A DNA stretch of 64,000 nucleotides from contig NZ_CP130558.2 in the NCBI RefSeq assembly GCF_030534315.2, positions 1,850,501 to 1,914,500 of the forward strand, given 5' to 3'. The DNA is from Thermoanaerobacterium sp. CMT5567-10 (GTDB lineage: Bacteria; Bacillota; Thermoanaerobacteria; Thermoanaerobacterales; Thermoanaerobacteraceae). Made by a program: the position numbers and the translations under genes. Positions 35,805-45,949 of the stretch are shown piece by piece (within the stretch, counting starts at the first letter, position 1; each line of letters opens with the position of its first letter). The notes beneath the pieces were generated by a model, which ran no database searches, had not been told where the DNA came from, and saw nothing but the letters and a program-made list of their open reading frames with translations.

Positions 35805-35822
35805 ATATAAGGAGCTGAAGAC

Positions 35823-36974
35823 ATGCTAAAAGTTATGCCGATTTTTGGTACAAGACCAGAAGCAATAAAAATGGCACCACTTGTAAAAGAGTTGGAAAGT
35901 GCCAGCGATATAGAAACGGTAGTTTGTGTTACAGCTCAGCACCGGGACATGCTGGATCAGGTGCTGAGGCTTTTTAATATTAATCCTAAGTACGATCTTG
36001 ATGTAATGAAGAAAAATCAATCACTGTCTGCTATAACGTCATCTGTCTTAAAAGGCCTTGACGAAGTTTTAGAAAAGGAGAAACCTGATTTAATTCTCGT
36101 ACATGGTGATACAACTACAACTTTTGTTTCTGCTTTGTCGGCTTTTTACAAGAAGATAAAGGTAGGCCATGTAGAGGCTGGATTAAGGTCTCACGATAAA
36201 TGGTTTCCATATCCGGAGGAGATGAATAGAAAGCTTACAGGAGTTCTTACGGATATACATTTTGCACCAACACAGACGGCAAAGGACAATTTATTAAGAG
36301 AAGGTGTATGTGAAAAAGACATTTTCGTAACTGGAAATACAGTCATAGATGCCATGAAATACACTGTTAAAGATAATTATGTATTTCGCGATGACAGATT
36401 AAACAATATAGACTATGAAAATAAAAGAATAATTGTTGTAACGGCTCATAGGAGAGAGAACTGGGGTGAACCTATAGAGAGTATATGCAATGCATTGAGA
36501 AAGATTGCGATGGATTTTAAAGATACGTATATAATATATCCAGTTCACAAAAATCCCATCGTAAGGGGTGCTGTTTTTAGTATTCTTGATGATATTGAAA
36601 ATGTATTGCTGCTTAATCCAATTGACACAGATGAAATGCACAATCTTTTAAAAAGATGTTACATGGTTATGACAGATTCAGGCGGTCTTCAGGAAGAAGT
36701 GCCATCACTAGGGAAACCTGTCTTGGTTCTAAGGGATGTTACAGAAAGGCCTGAAGCAGTTAAAGCAGGTACTGTAAAGATAATAGGTACAGATTTTGAT
36801 AGAGTGTACAGTGAAGCAAAACTTCTACTTACAGATAAAAATGAATACGACAGGATGGCAAATGCAGTAAATCCATATGGAGATGGCAATGCATCAAGGC
36901 GTATAGTAAGTGCTATAAAATATGCATTCGGTATGATGGATGAAAAGCCGGATGAATTTAAAGGCAGCTTATGA
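35823..36974 (+). CDS. mnaA: UDP-N-acetylglucosamine 2-epimerase, 383 aa
   Basis: Non-hydrolysing epimerase giving UDP-ManNAc. FGTRPEAIKMAP at the N-terminus, HGDTTT, HVEAGLRS, the TAHRREN catalytic region and DSGGLQEE near the C-terminus are complete. Together with TagO it likely feeds wall teichoic acid-like polymer synthesis. Confidence 0.95.
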   Translation: MLKVMPIFGTRPEAIKMAPLVKELESASDIETVVCVTAQHRDMLDQVLRLFNINPKYDLDVMKKNQSLSAITSSVLKGLDEVLEKEKPDLILVHGDTTTTFVSALSAFYKKIKVGHVEAGLRSHDKWFPYPEEMNRKLTGVLTDIHFAPTQTAKDNLLREGVCEKDIFVTGNTVIDAMKYTVKDNYVFRDDRLNNIDYENKRIIVVTAHRRENWGEPIESICNALRKIAMDFKDTYIIYPVHKNPIVRGAVFSILDDIENVLLLNPIDTDEMHNLLKRCYMVMTDSGGLQEEVPSLGKPVLVLRDVTERPEAVKAGTVKIIGTDFDRVYSEAKLLLTDKNEYDRMANAVNPYGDGNASRRIVSAIKYAFGMMDEKPDEFKGSL

Positions 36975-36988
36975 AAGCTGCTTTTAAA
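36961..36988 (+). terminator. Terminator of mnaA
   Basis: GCAGCTT and AAGCTGC pair across a tight loop and are followed by TTTT. Confidence 0.75.
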
Positions 36989-37004
36989 TTATGGGCTTTA
37001 GCCT

Positions 37005-37742
37005 GTTGAGCTCGCAAAGCGAGCGAAACAAAAAACCACCCGCTATGCGGGTGCGCGACAGAAGTTATACAAAAAATCACCTTTTTCCGTTATAATAGAG
37101 TTGTACAAGCCACTATATAACAAAAGGAAAGGTGATTTAATGGCTAATAAACGAGATGAAATGGCACGCACAAAATGGATGTGCAAATACCACATTGTGT
37201 TCACTCCTAAGTATAGACGAAAAATAATATATTAATCAATACAAAGAAAGTATAAGGGATATATTAAAAGAACTATGTAAATACAAAGGAGTAGAAATTA
37301 TAGAAAGACATCTAATGCCGGATTATGTACACATGTTGGTGAAGCATACCACTAAAAATTAGTGTGTCTAGCTTTATGGGATACTTAAAGGGGAAGAGTG
37401 CATTGATGATATTTGACAGATATGCAAATCTAAAATATAAATTTGGCAACAGGCATTTTTGGGCGGAAGGATATTATGTAAGCACTGTAAGACTAAATGA
37501 GGCAACAGTAAAAAATATATCCAGGAACAAGAAAAGCGAGATATTATGTTGGACAAATTAAGTGTAAAAGAATATGAGAACCCCTTTAAGGGGTAGCCCG
37601 TAGTACTTTAGTCTCTTTAGGGGCGGCAAAAGTGGCAAATGCATGGTGGCTTGAACAAAGTGAAAGCCAGCGCCTTTAGACGCTGGCTAGTGATAGAGGC
37701 TTATAGCCTCAGAATAAATCACCCGTTTTACGGGTGGTCATG
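37005..37742 (+). mobile_element. IS200/IS605-type element, decayed, without tnpB
   Basis: The left part has a hairpin CACCCGC-TAT-GCGGGTG (37037-37053) and the right end CACCCG-TTTTA-CGGGTG (37720-37736), the subterminal hairpins typical of IS200/IS605 ends. Between them lie a broken tnpA and a 3' noncoding part with AGCCAGCG/CGCTGGCT. Only tnpA is present. The outer limits are approximate. Confidence 0.75.
37140..37596 (+). pseudogene. tnpA: IS200-type transposase tnpA, broken
   Basis: The 5' part encodes MANKRDEMARTKW and KYHIVFTPKYRRK, the standard TnpA start, then stops at 37233. Later fragments in other frames encode ERHLMPD, then VHMLV, FMGYLKGKSALMIFD and FGNRHFWAEGYYVSTVRLNEA. At least three frameshifts are needed. 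The HUH motif reads D-Y-V-H where an active enzyme has D-H-V-H (codon TAT at 37324), so a catalytic His is lost. The element cannot move by itself. Confidence 0.85.
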
Positions 37743-37814
37743 ATTATAAAAAAGTATATGCATTTTTGTATACACATATTATACATGGATCTTTTTTAGA
37801 TAATTTATTAGAAA

Positions 37815-40133
37815 TTAAACATATATTGTCACGCTGTCAGTTTTTAAATCAGGATTAATTTTTACCCCAAAATCAACAACTTCAAATGTTCCATTAATTA
37901 CTTCTTTTACATTTTTATAGTTTCTTAATATAACACTCCACTTTTTATTACTGTTCTTTATATTCACTCTATAACAATTATCATTTCTTATAACAGATAT
38001 CTCAACCTCCTTTTGTCCTTGTACATTGTAAACTGAAGTTGAAACAATTGACTCACCTTCAATTTCAAAAACATGGAATTCCACATTATCAGCATAATCA
38101 TAATCGGGTATATCGTCTCTGCTACCTACTGGAATTATCGAATTAGGGCGTACCATAAGAGGTATACTTAAATAACCATGCTTTTCTTTCTTAAAGCAAC
38201 CACCTTCTACAATCTCTCCAGTTAAAAAATTTGTCCATCTGCCTTTTGGCAGATAGTATGAAACGATACCTTCTTCATTAAAAATAGGGGCTACCAAAAG
38301 TGAGTCACCCAACATATACTGTTTATCTAAATACTCACAGGCTGGATCATCAGTAAACTCCAAAACCATTGCTCTCATTACAGGAATTCCTGTATTAGCT
38401 GCATTACACGCTGCACTATAAATATATGGCATCAATCTATTCTTTAAATTAGCAAAAAACCTTAGCACATCTACAGATTCTTCATCAAAGAACCATGGAA
38501 CCCTATATGAAGAGCTTCCATGCAAGCGGCTGTGAGTCGACAATAATCCAAAAGCTACCCATCTTTTGTACAAATCTGGTGTTGCAGTATTTTCAAAACC
38601 ACCAATGTCATGACTCCAAAATCCAAAACCAGAAAGACACAACGACAATCCACCACGTAAACTTTCTGCCATTGACTCATAAGTTGCCCAACAATCGCCA
38701 CCCCAATGTACAGGAAATTTCTGACTACCAACAGTTGCAGATCTACTAAATAGCACTGTATCAGCTTCACCTTTTTCTTCAGCTATAACTTCATAAACCG
38801 CTTTATTATACAAGTAAGTGTAATAATTATGCATTTTCACAGAATTTGAACCATCATAGTATAAAACATCAGTAGGAATCCTCTCTCCAAAATCCGTTTT
38901 AAAGCAATCTACACCCATCTTCAGTAAATACCTAAGTTTTTCTTTGTACCATTCTCTTGCATAAGGGTTTGTAAAATCAACTATACCCATTCCTGCTTGC
39001 CATAAATCCCATTGCCACACATCGCCATTTTCCTTAGTTAGAAGATAACCATTATCCATTGCTTCATCAAACAATGGTGATTTTTGTGCTATGTACGGGT
39101 TTATCCAAACGCATATCTTTAGATTCTTATCCTTTAATCGAGTTAACATGTTTTTAACATCGGGGAATACAGTTTTATCCCATTCAAAATCACACCATTG
39201 AAATGCTTTCATCCAAAAGCAATCGAAATGAAAGACTTTCATAGGAATACGCCTGTCCAACATGCCGTCGATAAAGCTCGTAACAGTTTTTTCATCATAG
39301 TCAGTTGTAAAAGATGTAGATAACCATAATCCAAACGACCATGCTGGTGGGAGCGCTGGTTTGCCAGTTAACTCAGTATAGTTTGCAATAACATCTTTTA
39401 AAGTATCTCCACCTATGACAAAATAATCTAAATACTCTTCTGATACGCTAAATTGTACTTTTGAAGTATTTTCTGATGCTACCTCAAATGAAACATTGCC
39501 GGGGTAATTTACAAATACACCATAACCTTTATTCGTAATATAAAAAGGTATACTCTTGTACGCCTGTTCACTTGAAGTACCACCATCCTCATTCCATATA
39601 TCAATTACTTGACCATTCCTAACAAACGGCGTAAAATGTTCACCTAACCCGTACACACATTCACCAACACCAAGCGATAATTGTTCTCTCATAAATTTAT
39701 CTCCATTTTCAGTCATAATATAACCTATAGATTTAAATTTGCTTGATGTAATTAGCTTATCCTTATACAAGTATTCTATATTAAATTTATTTTTAGAAAC
39801 TTTGGCTGACAAATCACCACTCTTAAAAATAACGTACTCATCTTTTGAAAAAATAGTAATTTTTCCTTTTTTATTTTCGTTTATTTCAAAATCTGGAGCT
39901 CTTTTTTTTGTTCCCTTAAAATGATAAATCTGAACCCTTATGACATTTTCTAAAGGCGAACTAAATTTTATGGTGATCATCGGACAGTTTATTGTATCAC
40001 TTCTATCGTTTATTATTGATGTTGGAGAGTACACAGTAAGACTTTCGTCGTCTATAATCTCATCAAAAACTTGCATGGGATATAAAATATTTATGCCTTT
40101 TCTTAAAAGCCATTGTCCATTTGTAAATTTCAT
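37815..40133 (-). CDS. GH31 alpha-xylosidase (YicI-like), 772 aa
   Basis: Glycoside hydrolase family 31. The nucleophile Asp414 lies in KTDFGE and the acid/base Asp480 in HWGGDCW, at nearly the same positions as in E. coli YicI (416 and 482). The stretch from KTDFGERIPTDV to SHDIGGFENTA is very close to YicI, which removes alpha-1,6-xylose from xyloglucan oligosaccharides; alpha-glucosidase activity is less likely. ATG 40133 starts MKFTNGQWL behind GGGAG; the frame is open to 40283 inside the permease gene. Cytoplasmic (no signal peptide). Last gene of the sugar ABC operon. Confidence 0.9.
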   Translation of the reverse strand: MKFTNGQWLLRKGINILYPMQVFDEIIDDESLTVYSPTSIINDRSDTINCPMITIKFSSPLENVIRVQIYHFKGTKKRAPDFEINENKKGKITIFSKDEYVIFKSGDLSAKVSKNKFNIEYLYKDKLITSSKFKSIGYIMTENGDKFMREQLSLGVGECVYGLGEHFTPFVRNGQVIDIWNEDGGTSSEQAYKSIPFYITNKGYGVFVNYPGNVSFEVASENTSKVQFSVSEEYLDYFVIGGDTLKDVIANYTELTGKPALPPAWSFGLWLSTSFTTDYDEKTVTSFIDGMLDRRIPMKVFHFDCFWMKAFQWCDFEWDKTVFPDVKNMLTRLKDKNLKICVWINPYIAQKSPLFDEAMDNGYLLTKENGDVWQWDLWQAGMGIVDFTNPYAREWYKEKLRYLLKMGVDCFKTDFGERIPTDVLYYDGSNSVKMHNYYTYLYNKAVYEVIAEEKGEADTVLFSRSATVGSQKFPVHWGGDCWATYESMAESLRGGLSLCLSGFGFWSHDIGGFENTATPDLYKRWVAFGLLSTHSRLHGSSSYRVPWFFDEESVDVLRFFANLKNRLMPYIYSAACNAANTGIPVMRAMVLEFTDDPACEYLDKQYMLGDSLLVAPIFNEEGIVSYYLPKGRWTNFLTGEIVEGGCFKKEKHGYLSIPLMVRPNSIIPVGSRDDIPDYDYADNVEFHVFEIEGESIVSTSVYNVQGQKEVEISVIRNDNCYRVNIKNSNKKWSVILRNYKNVKEVINGTFEVVDFGVKINPDLKTDSVTIYV

Positions 40134-40168
40134 TAAATTCTTCTCCCTTCTTTTCAAATCTTTGAATA

Positions 40169-41014
40169 TTACTCTTTCACAGCTCCACTTGTCATTCCAC
40201 TGACAATATATTTCTGCAAAAATATGAATATTAACACGACAGGTAAAACAGTGATAGTTCCAAAGGCTAATATTGAATTCCACTGCATCCCGTATTTCCC
40301 AATAAAATTGTAAATTCCTAGAGTCATTGGCTGCATATTCTCATTTCTTAAAAAGGTTAAAGAATACATCAAATCTCCCCAAGCAAATAAGAATGAAAAT
40401 ACTGCACCGACAATTATTCCTGGATATGCGATAGGAATCATAATTCTCACAAATGCTGTAAAAGTATTGCATCCATCAATTCTAGCTGCTTCAGTAAGCT
40501 CTCGCGGTATCGATAGAAAATACGTCCTCAATATCAATATTGCAAATGGCACCGCATTTGTCGAAACTGCAATTATTGGTGCTAAATAATTATCCAGCAA
40601 TCCAAATCTATAAAATATGACAAAAAGTGGGGTTAATATCAATGATGGTGGAAGCATTTGTGATATTAAAAACAGCAAAATAATAATCTTTCGCCCAACA
40701 AATTTAAATGTAGCCAATCCGTATGCGGCTGGTACAACCAATATTGTCGACAACACCGTTGTCCCTAATGATATAATTGTACTATTTACAAAACCTTTTA
40801 TTAATGAATTATTAGTATGAAATTGGTTTAAATACGCACCAAAATATAGTTTAGATGGAAAAATAGCTGTTGCATTTTTAAATATTTCTGTATCAGTTTT
40901 TAACGAAGATACCAGCATCCAATAAAGAGGAAAAAGGAAAAATATACATATCAATATTCCACCAATAGTAAGATAAATGGATTTTTTAGAATACTCTCTT
41001 ATTTCACCTTTCAT
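40169..41014 (-). CDS. Sugar ABC transporter permease, MalG/CUT1 type, 281 aa
   Basis: Inner-membrane permease with six helices. The EAA loop EAARIDGCNTFTAF, for contact with the ATPase, is near residue 175, and the C-terminus has GAVKE as in MalG-type proteins. It starts directly after the other permease's stop. No ATPase gene is in the locus, so a shared MsmK-type ATPase is probably used. Confidence 0.92.
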   Translation of the reverse strand: MKGEIREYSKKSIYLTIGGILICIFFLFPLYWMLVSSLKTDTEIFKNATAIFPSKLYFGAYLNQFHTNNSLIKGFVNSTIISLGTTVLSTILVVPAAYGLATFKFVGRKIIILLFLISQMLPPSLILTPLFVIFYRFGLLDNYLAPIIAVSTNAVPFAILILRTYFLSIPRELTEAARIDGCNTFTAFVRIMIPIAYPGIIVGAVFSFLFAWGDLMYSLTFLRNENMQPMTLGIYNFIGKYGMQWNSILAFGTITVLPVVLIFIFLQKYIVSGMTSGAVKE

Positions 41015-41917
41015 TTAAGCCACCTCTTCGTCCTTTATAAGTCTCAAATACCATATCGCAACACAGAACATAATAACAAATAATATATTTGCAACGGCTG
41101 CTCCTTTGCCAAAATTAAACTCTGAAAATGAATATCTATAAGCAAGAGTCGAAAGAACTTCAGTAGAATTTACAGGTCCTCCACCAGTAACAATATAAAC
41201 TAAATCAAACACTTTAAAAGTGAATATAAATCCCTGAATTAATATCGCTGTTATTGCTGGTTTAAGCAAAGGCAATGTTATATAAAAGAATTTTTGAATA
41301 GTATTCGCACCATCGATTGCAGCACTTTCATATACATTATTTGGTATGGTAGTTAAACCAGTTGTAAGTAAAATCATGTTAAAAGGAACTCCTATCCATG
41401 TATTAGCAATTATAAGAGCCCACATTGCTGTAGTTGGATTTTCTAACCATTGAATTGGCGAATTTATCAAATGTACAGTCAAAAGTATATGATTTATAAT
41501 ACCATTGCTGGTACTAAACATGTACTTAAAAAGTTGCCCGCTAATAGAAACAGGAATAAGCCAAGATATCATTAAAAATCCTCTTATAGGCTCTGATAAT
41601 TTAAATTTCAAATTAAAATACAACGCAAATGCAAAGCCAATGACAAACTGAAATAACATACTCATAATTGTATAAAAAAATGTATTTTTAATAGATATAG
41701 CAAAAATGGGATTCGCAAAAATTTGCTTATAATTGTCAAGTCCAACAAATTCTCTTACTCCAGTATTAATCGTTATGGCACTTGCATTTTGAAAGCTTAA
41801 TATGATATTGTAAATTATAGGATAGCCAACGAATGCTATCATAAATACTAATGCTGGTATTACAAAATAATAGCCAGTTAAATTTTCGTTTTTTAATTTT
41901 CTTATTATATTCAATAT
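41015..41917 (-). CDS. Sugar ABC transporter permease, MalF/CUT1 type, 300 aa
   Basis: Permease with six helices, preceded by a cytoplasmic KLKNENLTGYYFVIPA start. The EAA loop reads ESAAIDGANTIQKFF near residue 200. A TTG start at 41917 lies 8 nt after GGTGG; the frame is also open to a GTG at 41926. The previous gene encodes the binding protein. Substrate likely a xyloside-containing oligosaccharide, from the neighbouring alpha-xylosidase. Confidence 0.9.
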   Translation of the reverse strand: MLNIIRKLKNENLTGYYFVIPALVFMIAFVGYPIIYNIILSFQNASAITINTGVREFVGLDNYKQIFANPIFAISIKNTFFYTIMSMLFQFVIGFAFALYFNLKFKLSEPIRGFLMISWLIPVSISGQLFKYMFSTSNGIINHILLTVHLINSPIQWLENPTTAMWALIIANTWIGVPFNMILLTTGLTTIPNNVYESAAIDGANTIQKFFYITLPLLKPAITAILIQGFIFTFKVFDLVYIVTGGGPVNSTEVLSTLAYRYSFSEFNFGKGAAVANILFVIMFCVAIWYLRLIKDEEVA

Positions 41918-41977
41918 TATCACCACCCAGTTTTATAAGAACCAGATTATAATTTTTTATAATCTGGTTCCTTTTAT

Positions 41978-43234
41978 TTATTTTGATGCATTAATCTGAT
42001 CTATTTTTTCCTGTGCCTCTTTTCCTATTTGTTCTGGTGTCTTAACTTTAGTGACAGCTTCCTGTAAACCAGTTGAAATAGCTTCAGATATTTGTGGCCA
42101 TTTTGGATGTGGTCCTCTTGGCATAGCGTACTGCATCTCATCCATAAATACACTCAATACGGGATCATCTGACCATGTTTTATCAGTAGCAACATCTTTT
42201 CTTGGAGGCAATTGTCCAAACTGAGGCATGTACTTCCTCATAATATCAGGTCTTGCTACAAACTTTAAAAATTCCCAAGCCGCATCTACATTTTTTCCTT
42301 TTATAATGGCTAGATCTTCTCCTCCTAAAACAGACGCATATTTTTCATCTTTAGGCAACTTGGTAACAGCCCAGTGAAGATTTGGAACATTTTGCTTTAT
42401 GTTATTTATCTCCCAAGGACCATTTACCATCATAGCAACTTTACCTGCTTGAAATAATTTTGAAATATCGTCTTGTTTATAATTGATAACTTCGCTAGAC
42501 ATTGAACCATCATTAATTAAATTTGTGATAAAACCAAAAGCTTTTTCTGATTCCGGACTGTCTAACTTGTTGATATCACCACCTGCTGATAACAACCATG
42601 GAAGGAACTGAAATGTACCTTCTTCATTATTTGGTGCTGCAATTGCCAATCCTTCAACGCCATTCTTTGTTAATGCTTTTGCAGCAGCACGTAAATCATC
42701 CCAAGTCTGTGGAGGCTTAATCCCTGCAGCATTTAGCATATCAACATTATAGTACAAAGCAAGACAGTTACTTACAAACGGCAAACCATAATTTTTACCG
42801 TTGTATATAGTAGATTTTAAAGGTCCTTCAAAATATTGATTTTTGTCAGGCCAATTTAACATTTTATCAGAAATATCGGCTAAAATTCCCATTGATGCAA
42901 AAGCTGCCAAATCCGGATTATCAATAGCAACTATATCAGGCAATTTGTTAGCAGCAGCACCTATAGACAACTGCTTTTTTAAGTCACTGTCTGGTATAAA
43001 TTGAAACGTAACTTCAACCTTATCTTGAGAACTATTAAATTCATTAATCAGATTTTTCAATGCTGTAGCACCAGCGCCAGTGTAGTAAGCCCACAAAGTT
43101 AATTCAGCTTTACTATTACTACTGCTTTTTGCTGCTGAAGTACCTTGTTTATTATTGCTTCCACACCCTGATAAAACACTAGCAAACAGCAAAAAACTAA
43201 ACAACAATGCAAAAAACCTTTTCATTTTTCTCAT
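41978..43234 (-). CDS. Sugar-binding lipoprotein of the ABC transporter, 418 aa
   Basis: Extracellular solute-binding protein family 1. A lipoprotein signal (residues 1-23) with lipobox LSGC and lipidated Cys24 is followed by a Ser/Lys/Asn linker and the two-lobe binding domain. AGGAGG is 6 nt before ATG 43234. First gene of the transporter operon, 116 nt after the response regulator; a 10-bp palindrome TGCGTACGCA lies in that gap. Confidence 0.93.
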   Translation of the reverse strand: MRKMKRFFALLFSFLLFASVLSGCGSNNKQGTSAAKSSSNSKAELTLWAYYTGAGATALKNLINEFNSSQDKVEVTFQFIPDSDLKKQLSIGAAANKLPDIVAIDNPDLAAFASMGILADISDKMLNWPDKNQYFEGPLKSTIYNGKNYGLPFVSNCLALYYNVDMLNAAGIKPPQTWDDLRAAAKALTKNGVEGLAIAAPNNEEGTFQFLPWLLSAGGDINKLDSPESEKAFGFITNLINDGSMSSEVINYKQDDISKLFQAGKVAMMVNGPWEINNIKQNVPNLHWAVTKLPKDEKYASVLGGEDLAIIKGKNVDAAWEFLKFVARPDIMRKYMPQFGQLPPRKDVATDKTWSDDPVLSVFMDEMQYAMPRGPHPKWPQISEAISTGLQEAVTKVKTPEQIGKEAQEKIDQINASK

Positions 43235-43261
43235 AGAATACCTCCTACGTTATTTTTTTAA

Positions 43262-43271
43262 TGCGTACGCA
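43262..43271. promoter_or_regulatory. Perfect 10-bp palindrome upstream of the sugar-binding gene
   Basis: TGCGTACGCA lies 27 nt before the lipoprotein start and just downstream of an ATTATA (-10 on the minus strand) at 43283. It is GC-rich in an AT-rich spacer, so it may be an operator for a LacI- or AraC-type regulator. Confidence 0.45.
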
Positions 43272-43350
43272 CCTTTAAGATAATTATAGCGGCATAATAT
43301 ACTGAATTAAATTATAAAAAACTTAAATAAGTATACAAATTTAAACTAAA

Positions 43351-44109
43351 TTACCTATTAAGTTTTTTAAATTCTAACGGTGTAATGCCCAAAGCTTTTT
43401 TAAATACTCGATTGAAATATTTCTCGTTAGGATAACCAACAAAACTAGCAATTTCGCAAACCTTATAATCAGAATTTATCAATAATTCCTTTGCCTTATT
43501 TAACCGCAAATTTCTTATATAAGTTGTAAATTTTACACCAACTTCCCTATAAAAAAGAGTACTTAAATATTCCGGAGTAATACCAAGCTTCATTGCAATT
43601 TCTTCAAGTGTGATTTCATCATAAATATTTTCTCTTATAATTTGTAAAGCCTTATTTATTACTAGGCTATACACTTTTTTGTCTTTGTCACTTGAAAAAA
43701 TTTCTTCATTGTAGCTTGAAATTTTGTCACTTCTTTCACTTTCAATCTTATTATTTATTGTATTTAATACCTTTTCTAAATCGTCAACAGTAATAGGTTT
43801 CAATAAATACTCATCAACTCCAATTTTTATGGCTTTACGGGCATATTCAAACTCACTGTACCCGCTTAAAATCACAGTTCTATGTTTTATACCTAAATCA
43901 TTAATTTTCTCTAACATTTCAAGTCCATCCATTTGAGGCATGCGAATATCAACAATTACTAAATCAGGTTTCGTTTTTTTAATTATTTCTATTCCGCTAA
44001 TACCATTTTCAGCTTCCCCTACAACTTTATGAGATGGAGTAATTTTACTAATCAAACTAACTATTCCTTTTCTAGCGCGCATTTCATCTTCAACGACTAC
44101 TATTCTCAT
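43351..44109 (-). CDS. YesN-type response regulator with AraC domain, 252 aa
   Basis: Receiver domain (1-120) with Asp8/Asp54 (VIVDIRMPQM) and Lys102 (LLKPI), a short linker, then a C-terminal AraC-type pair of helix-turn-helices (about 150-250, with LGITPEYLSTLFYREVG and FVGYPNEKYFNRVFKK). It overlaps the kinase gene by 4 nt, and probably activates the transporter and alpha-xylosidase genes in the presence of the sugar. Confidence 0.93.
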   Translation of the reverse strand: MRIVVVEDEMRARKGIVSLISKITPSHKVVGEAENGISGIEIIKKTKPDLVIVDIRMPQMDGLEMLEKINDLGIKHRTVILSGYSEFEYARKAIKIGVDEYLLKPITVDDLEKVLNTINNKIESERSDKISSYNEEIFSSDKDKKVYSLVINKALQIIRENIYDEITLEEIAMKLGITPEYLSTLFYREVGVKFTTYIRNLRLNKAKELLINSDYKVCEIASFVGYPNEKYFNRVFKKALGITPLEFKKLNR

Positions 44110-45875
44110 GTCATCACCTCATCACGAATAATAGGAATGATTATAGTTATTTTTGTACCATAGCCTACCTTGCTATCTATACTAAATTTAAACTTATCAC
44201 CATAGTACATTTTCAATCTTACCAATGTGCTTTTTATACCAAAACTCCTCGTTATAATAATATCATCATCAGTATCTATATTTTGAAAAATGTTCAATTT
44301 ATCAATACTAATTCCTTTCCCATTGTCCTCAATAATTATTTTTATAAAGCCATTTTCAAAAACACCACCTCGTACTTTTAAAACTCCACCTTTATGCATA
44401 CCTTCAAAACCGTGTATTATAGAATTCTCAATAAATGGTTGTAAAATTAACTTGTGTATCTTAAAATCTAAAATATTTTCATCAACATCTTCTATATAAT
44501 CAAAACAATTTGTAAATCTATTTGCTTGTAAATATACATAATTCCTTAACCATTCAATTTCTTCTCTAATACTTACAATTTCATTACTTCTATAGATACT
44601 GTAACGTAATATTTGAGCCAAACTCTTTAGCATCCTGCTTATTTCATATTCCTCATGTTCTATTGCAATCCAATTTATTGAATCCAGCGTATTGTACAAA
44701 AAATGTGGATTTATTTGAGCTTCTAATGCAGCTATTTCTGACTCTTTTTGCTTATTTGTTTTGTATTTAACTTCATCAATTAATTTATTTATTTCCATCA
44801 CCATTTTATTAAATGTATATGCAATTATCGACACTTCATCTTTAACATTTGTGTCTAACTGGACTGTGAGTTCTCTATTTTGTACTGCTTTCATTGCTTT
44901 TACAATATCTTTTATTGATTTTGTAAGATTTCCAGAAATATATATAATAACAAGTATAGTAAATACCATAATTATAATTCCAAACAGTATCATAATCTTA
45001 TGAAGTTCATATATATCTTTAAATAAATAATTCCTATCAATAACATTTACAATCGTCCAACCAGTATTCTCATCATAAATTTTATTTATAATTTCCGGTT
45101 TACCATCAAGAATATATGACATATCAACAAATCTATTTATAAGCTCTTCTAAATTTATTTTTGAATCATCATTGCTCAAATTGAAAAGATTATATCCTAT
45201 ATATTTTTCAATAGGAAACGAAATTATATTTCCTTTATCATCAACAATAAAATTATATTCGTTTTTACTATTACCATCTTTATTTACATTATATTGGTTT
45301 GTCTCATCCGACAATAATGAATTTTCATTAAAGCTAACAATTACGACACCTATCCCATCGCTATTAATATTATTTAGATCATACATCTTTTTTGCAATAT
45401 TAATAATGTCTTTGTCATTCATTTTCATCTGGATTGAAGGCATTATAATATTTCTATTATAGTTCATGGCGTCTTTATAAATTTTAATACTTCTGGGATC
45501 GTCATAATCACTCCAAAGAGTTATATTACTGGAACCTGTTGTCCTATCATAACCAGCAATTTTCCCATTTGAACATATAATTACAACACTTCGAATATCA
45601 TTTTTAGAATATGACAATATCGTTAATTTCCCATTGAGTTCATTAAGAGCTTCACTTTTTTCATCACTATTTGTGCTATAGTCTATTTTCTTTACTAAAT
45701 TAATTATCTCATCATCAGTAAATATCTGATAGACTAAATCATTGTATGAACTTATAGTAGCATCTATGATTCTCTTTGTCTGAGATAAATTAAATTGCGC
45801 AAGATTGTTAATCTTTCTAGTAACTTGCTTAGTCACATAATAGTAAAAAAATGTTTGCAATATAAAAACAGGCAA
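44106..45875 (-). CDS. YesM-type sensor histidine kinase, at least 589 aa
   Basis: Membrane kinase with an outer sensor domain, a second membrane segment (about 290-315), a HAMP domain, a His_kinase domain with the phosphorylated His391 in QINPHFLYN, and an HATPase domain with DNGKGIS. It is the partner of the YesN-like regulator. The frame can begin at TTG 45875, which has no ribosome binding site and starts inside the first membrane segment. An ATG at 45949 begins a fitting N-terminus (MKFLYKLRN) in a different frame, so the start may be broken by a frameshift around 45915-45935. Confidence 0.85.
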   Translation of the reverse strand: MPVFILQTFFYYYVTKQVTRKINNLAQFNLSQTKRIIDATISSYNDLVYQIFTDDEIINLVKKIDYSTNSDEKSEALNELNGKLTILSYSKNDIRSVVIICSNGKIAGYDRTTGSSNITLWSDYDDPRSIKIYKDAMNYNRNIIMPSIQMKMNDKDIINIAKKMYDLNNINSDGIGVVIVSFNENSLLSDETNQYNVNKDGNSKNEYNFIVDDKGNIISFPIEKYIGYNLFNLSNDDSKINLEELINRFVDMSYILDGKPEIINKIYDENTGWTIVNVIDRNYLFKDIYELHKIMILFGIIIMVFTILVIIYISGNLTKSIKDIVKAMKAVQNRELTVQLDTNVKDEVSIIAYTFNKMVMEINKLIDEVKYKTNKQKESEIAALEAQINPHFLYNTLDSINWIAIEHEEYEISRMLKSLAQILRYSIYRSNEIVSIREEIEWLRNYVYLQANRFTNCFDYIEDVDENILDFKIHKLILQPFIENSIIHGFEGMHKGGVLKVRGGVFENGFIKIIIEDNGKGISIDKLNIFQNIDTDDDIIITRSFGIKSTLVRLKMYYGDKFKFSIDSKVGYGTKITIIIPIIRDEVMT

Positions 45876-45949
45876 TATAATAGCTGCAATAAAATAAAAA
45901 ATAAGTTTATTTTTAAGCTCGTATTTCTTAACTTATATAAAAATTTCAT

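Noticed and set aside
38495-38749. 84-codon plus-strand frame opposite the alpha-xylosidase
   Set aside because: Antisense shadow of a highly conserved GH31 region.
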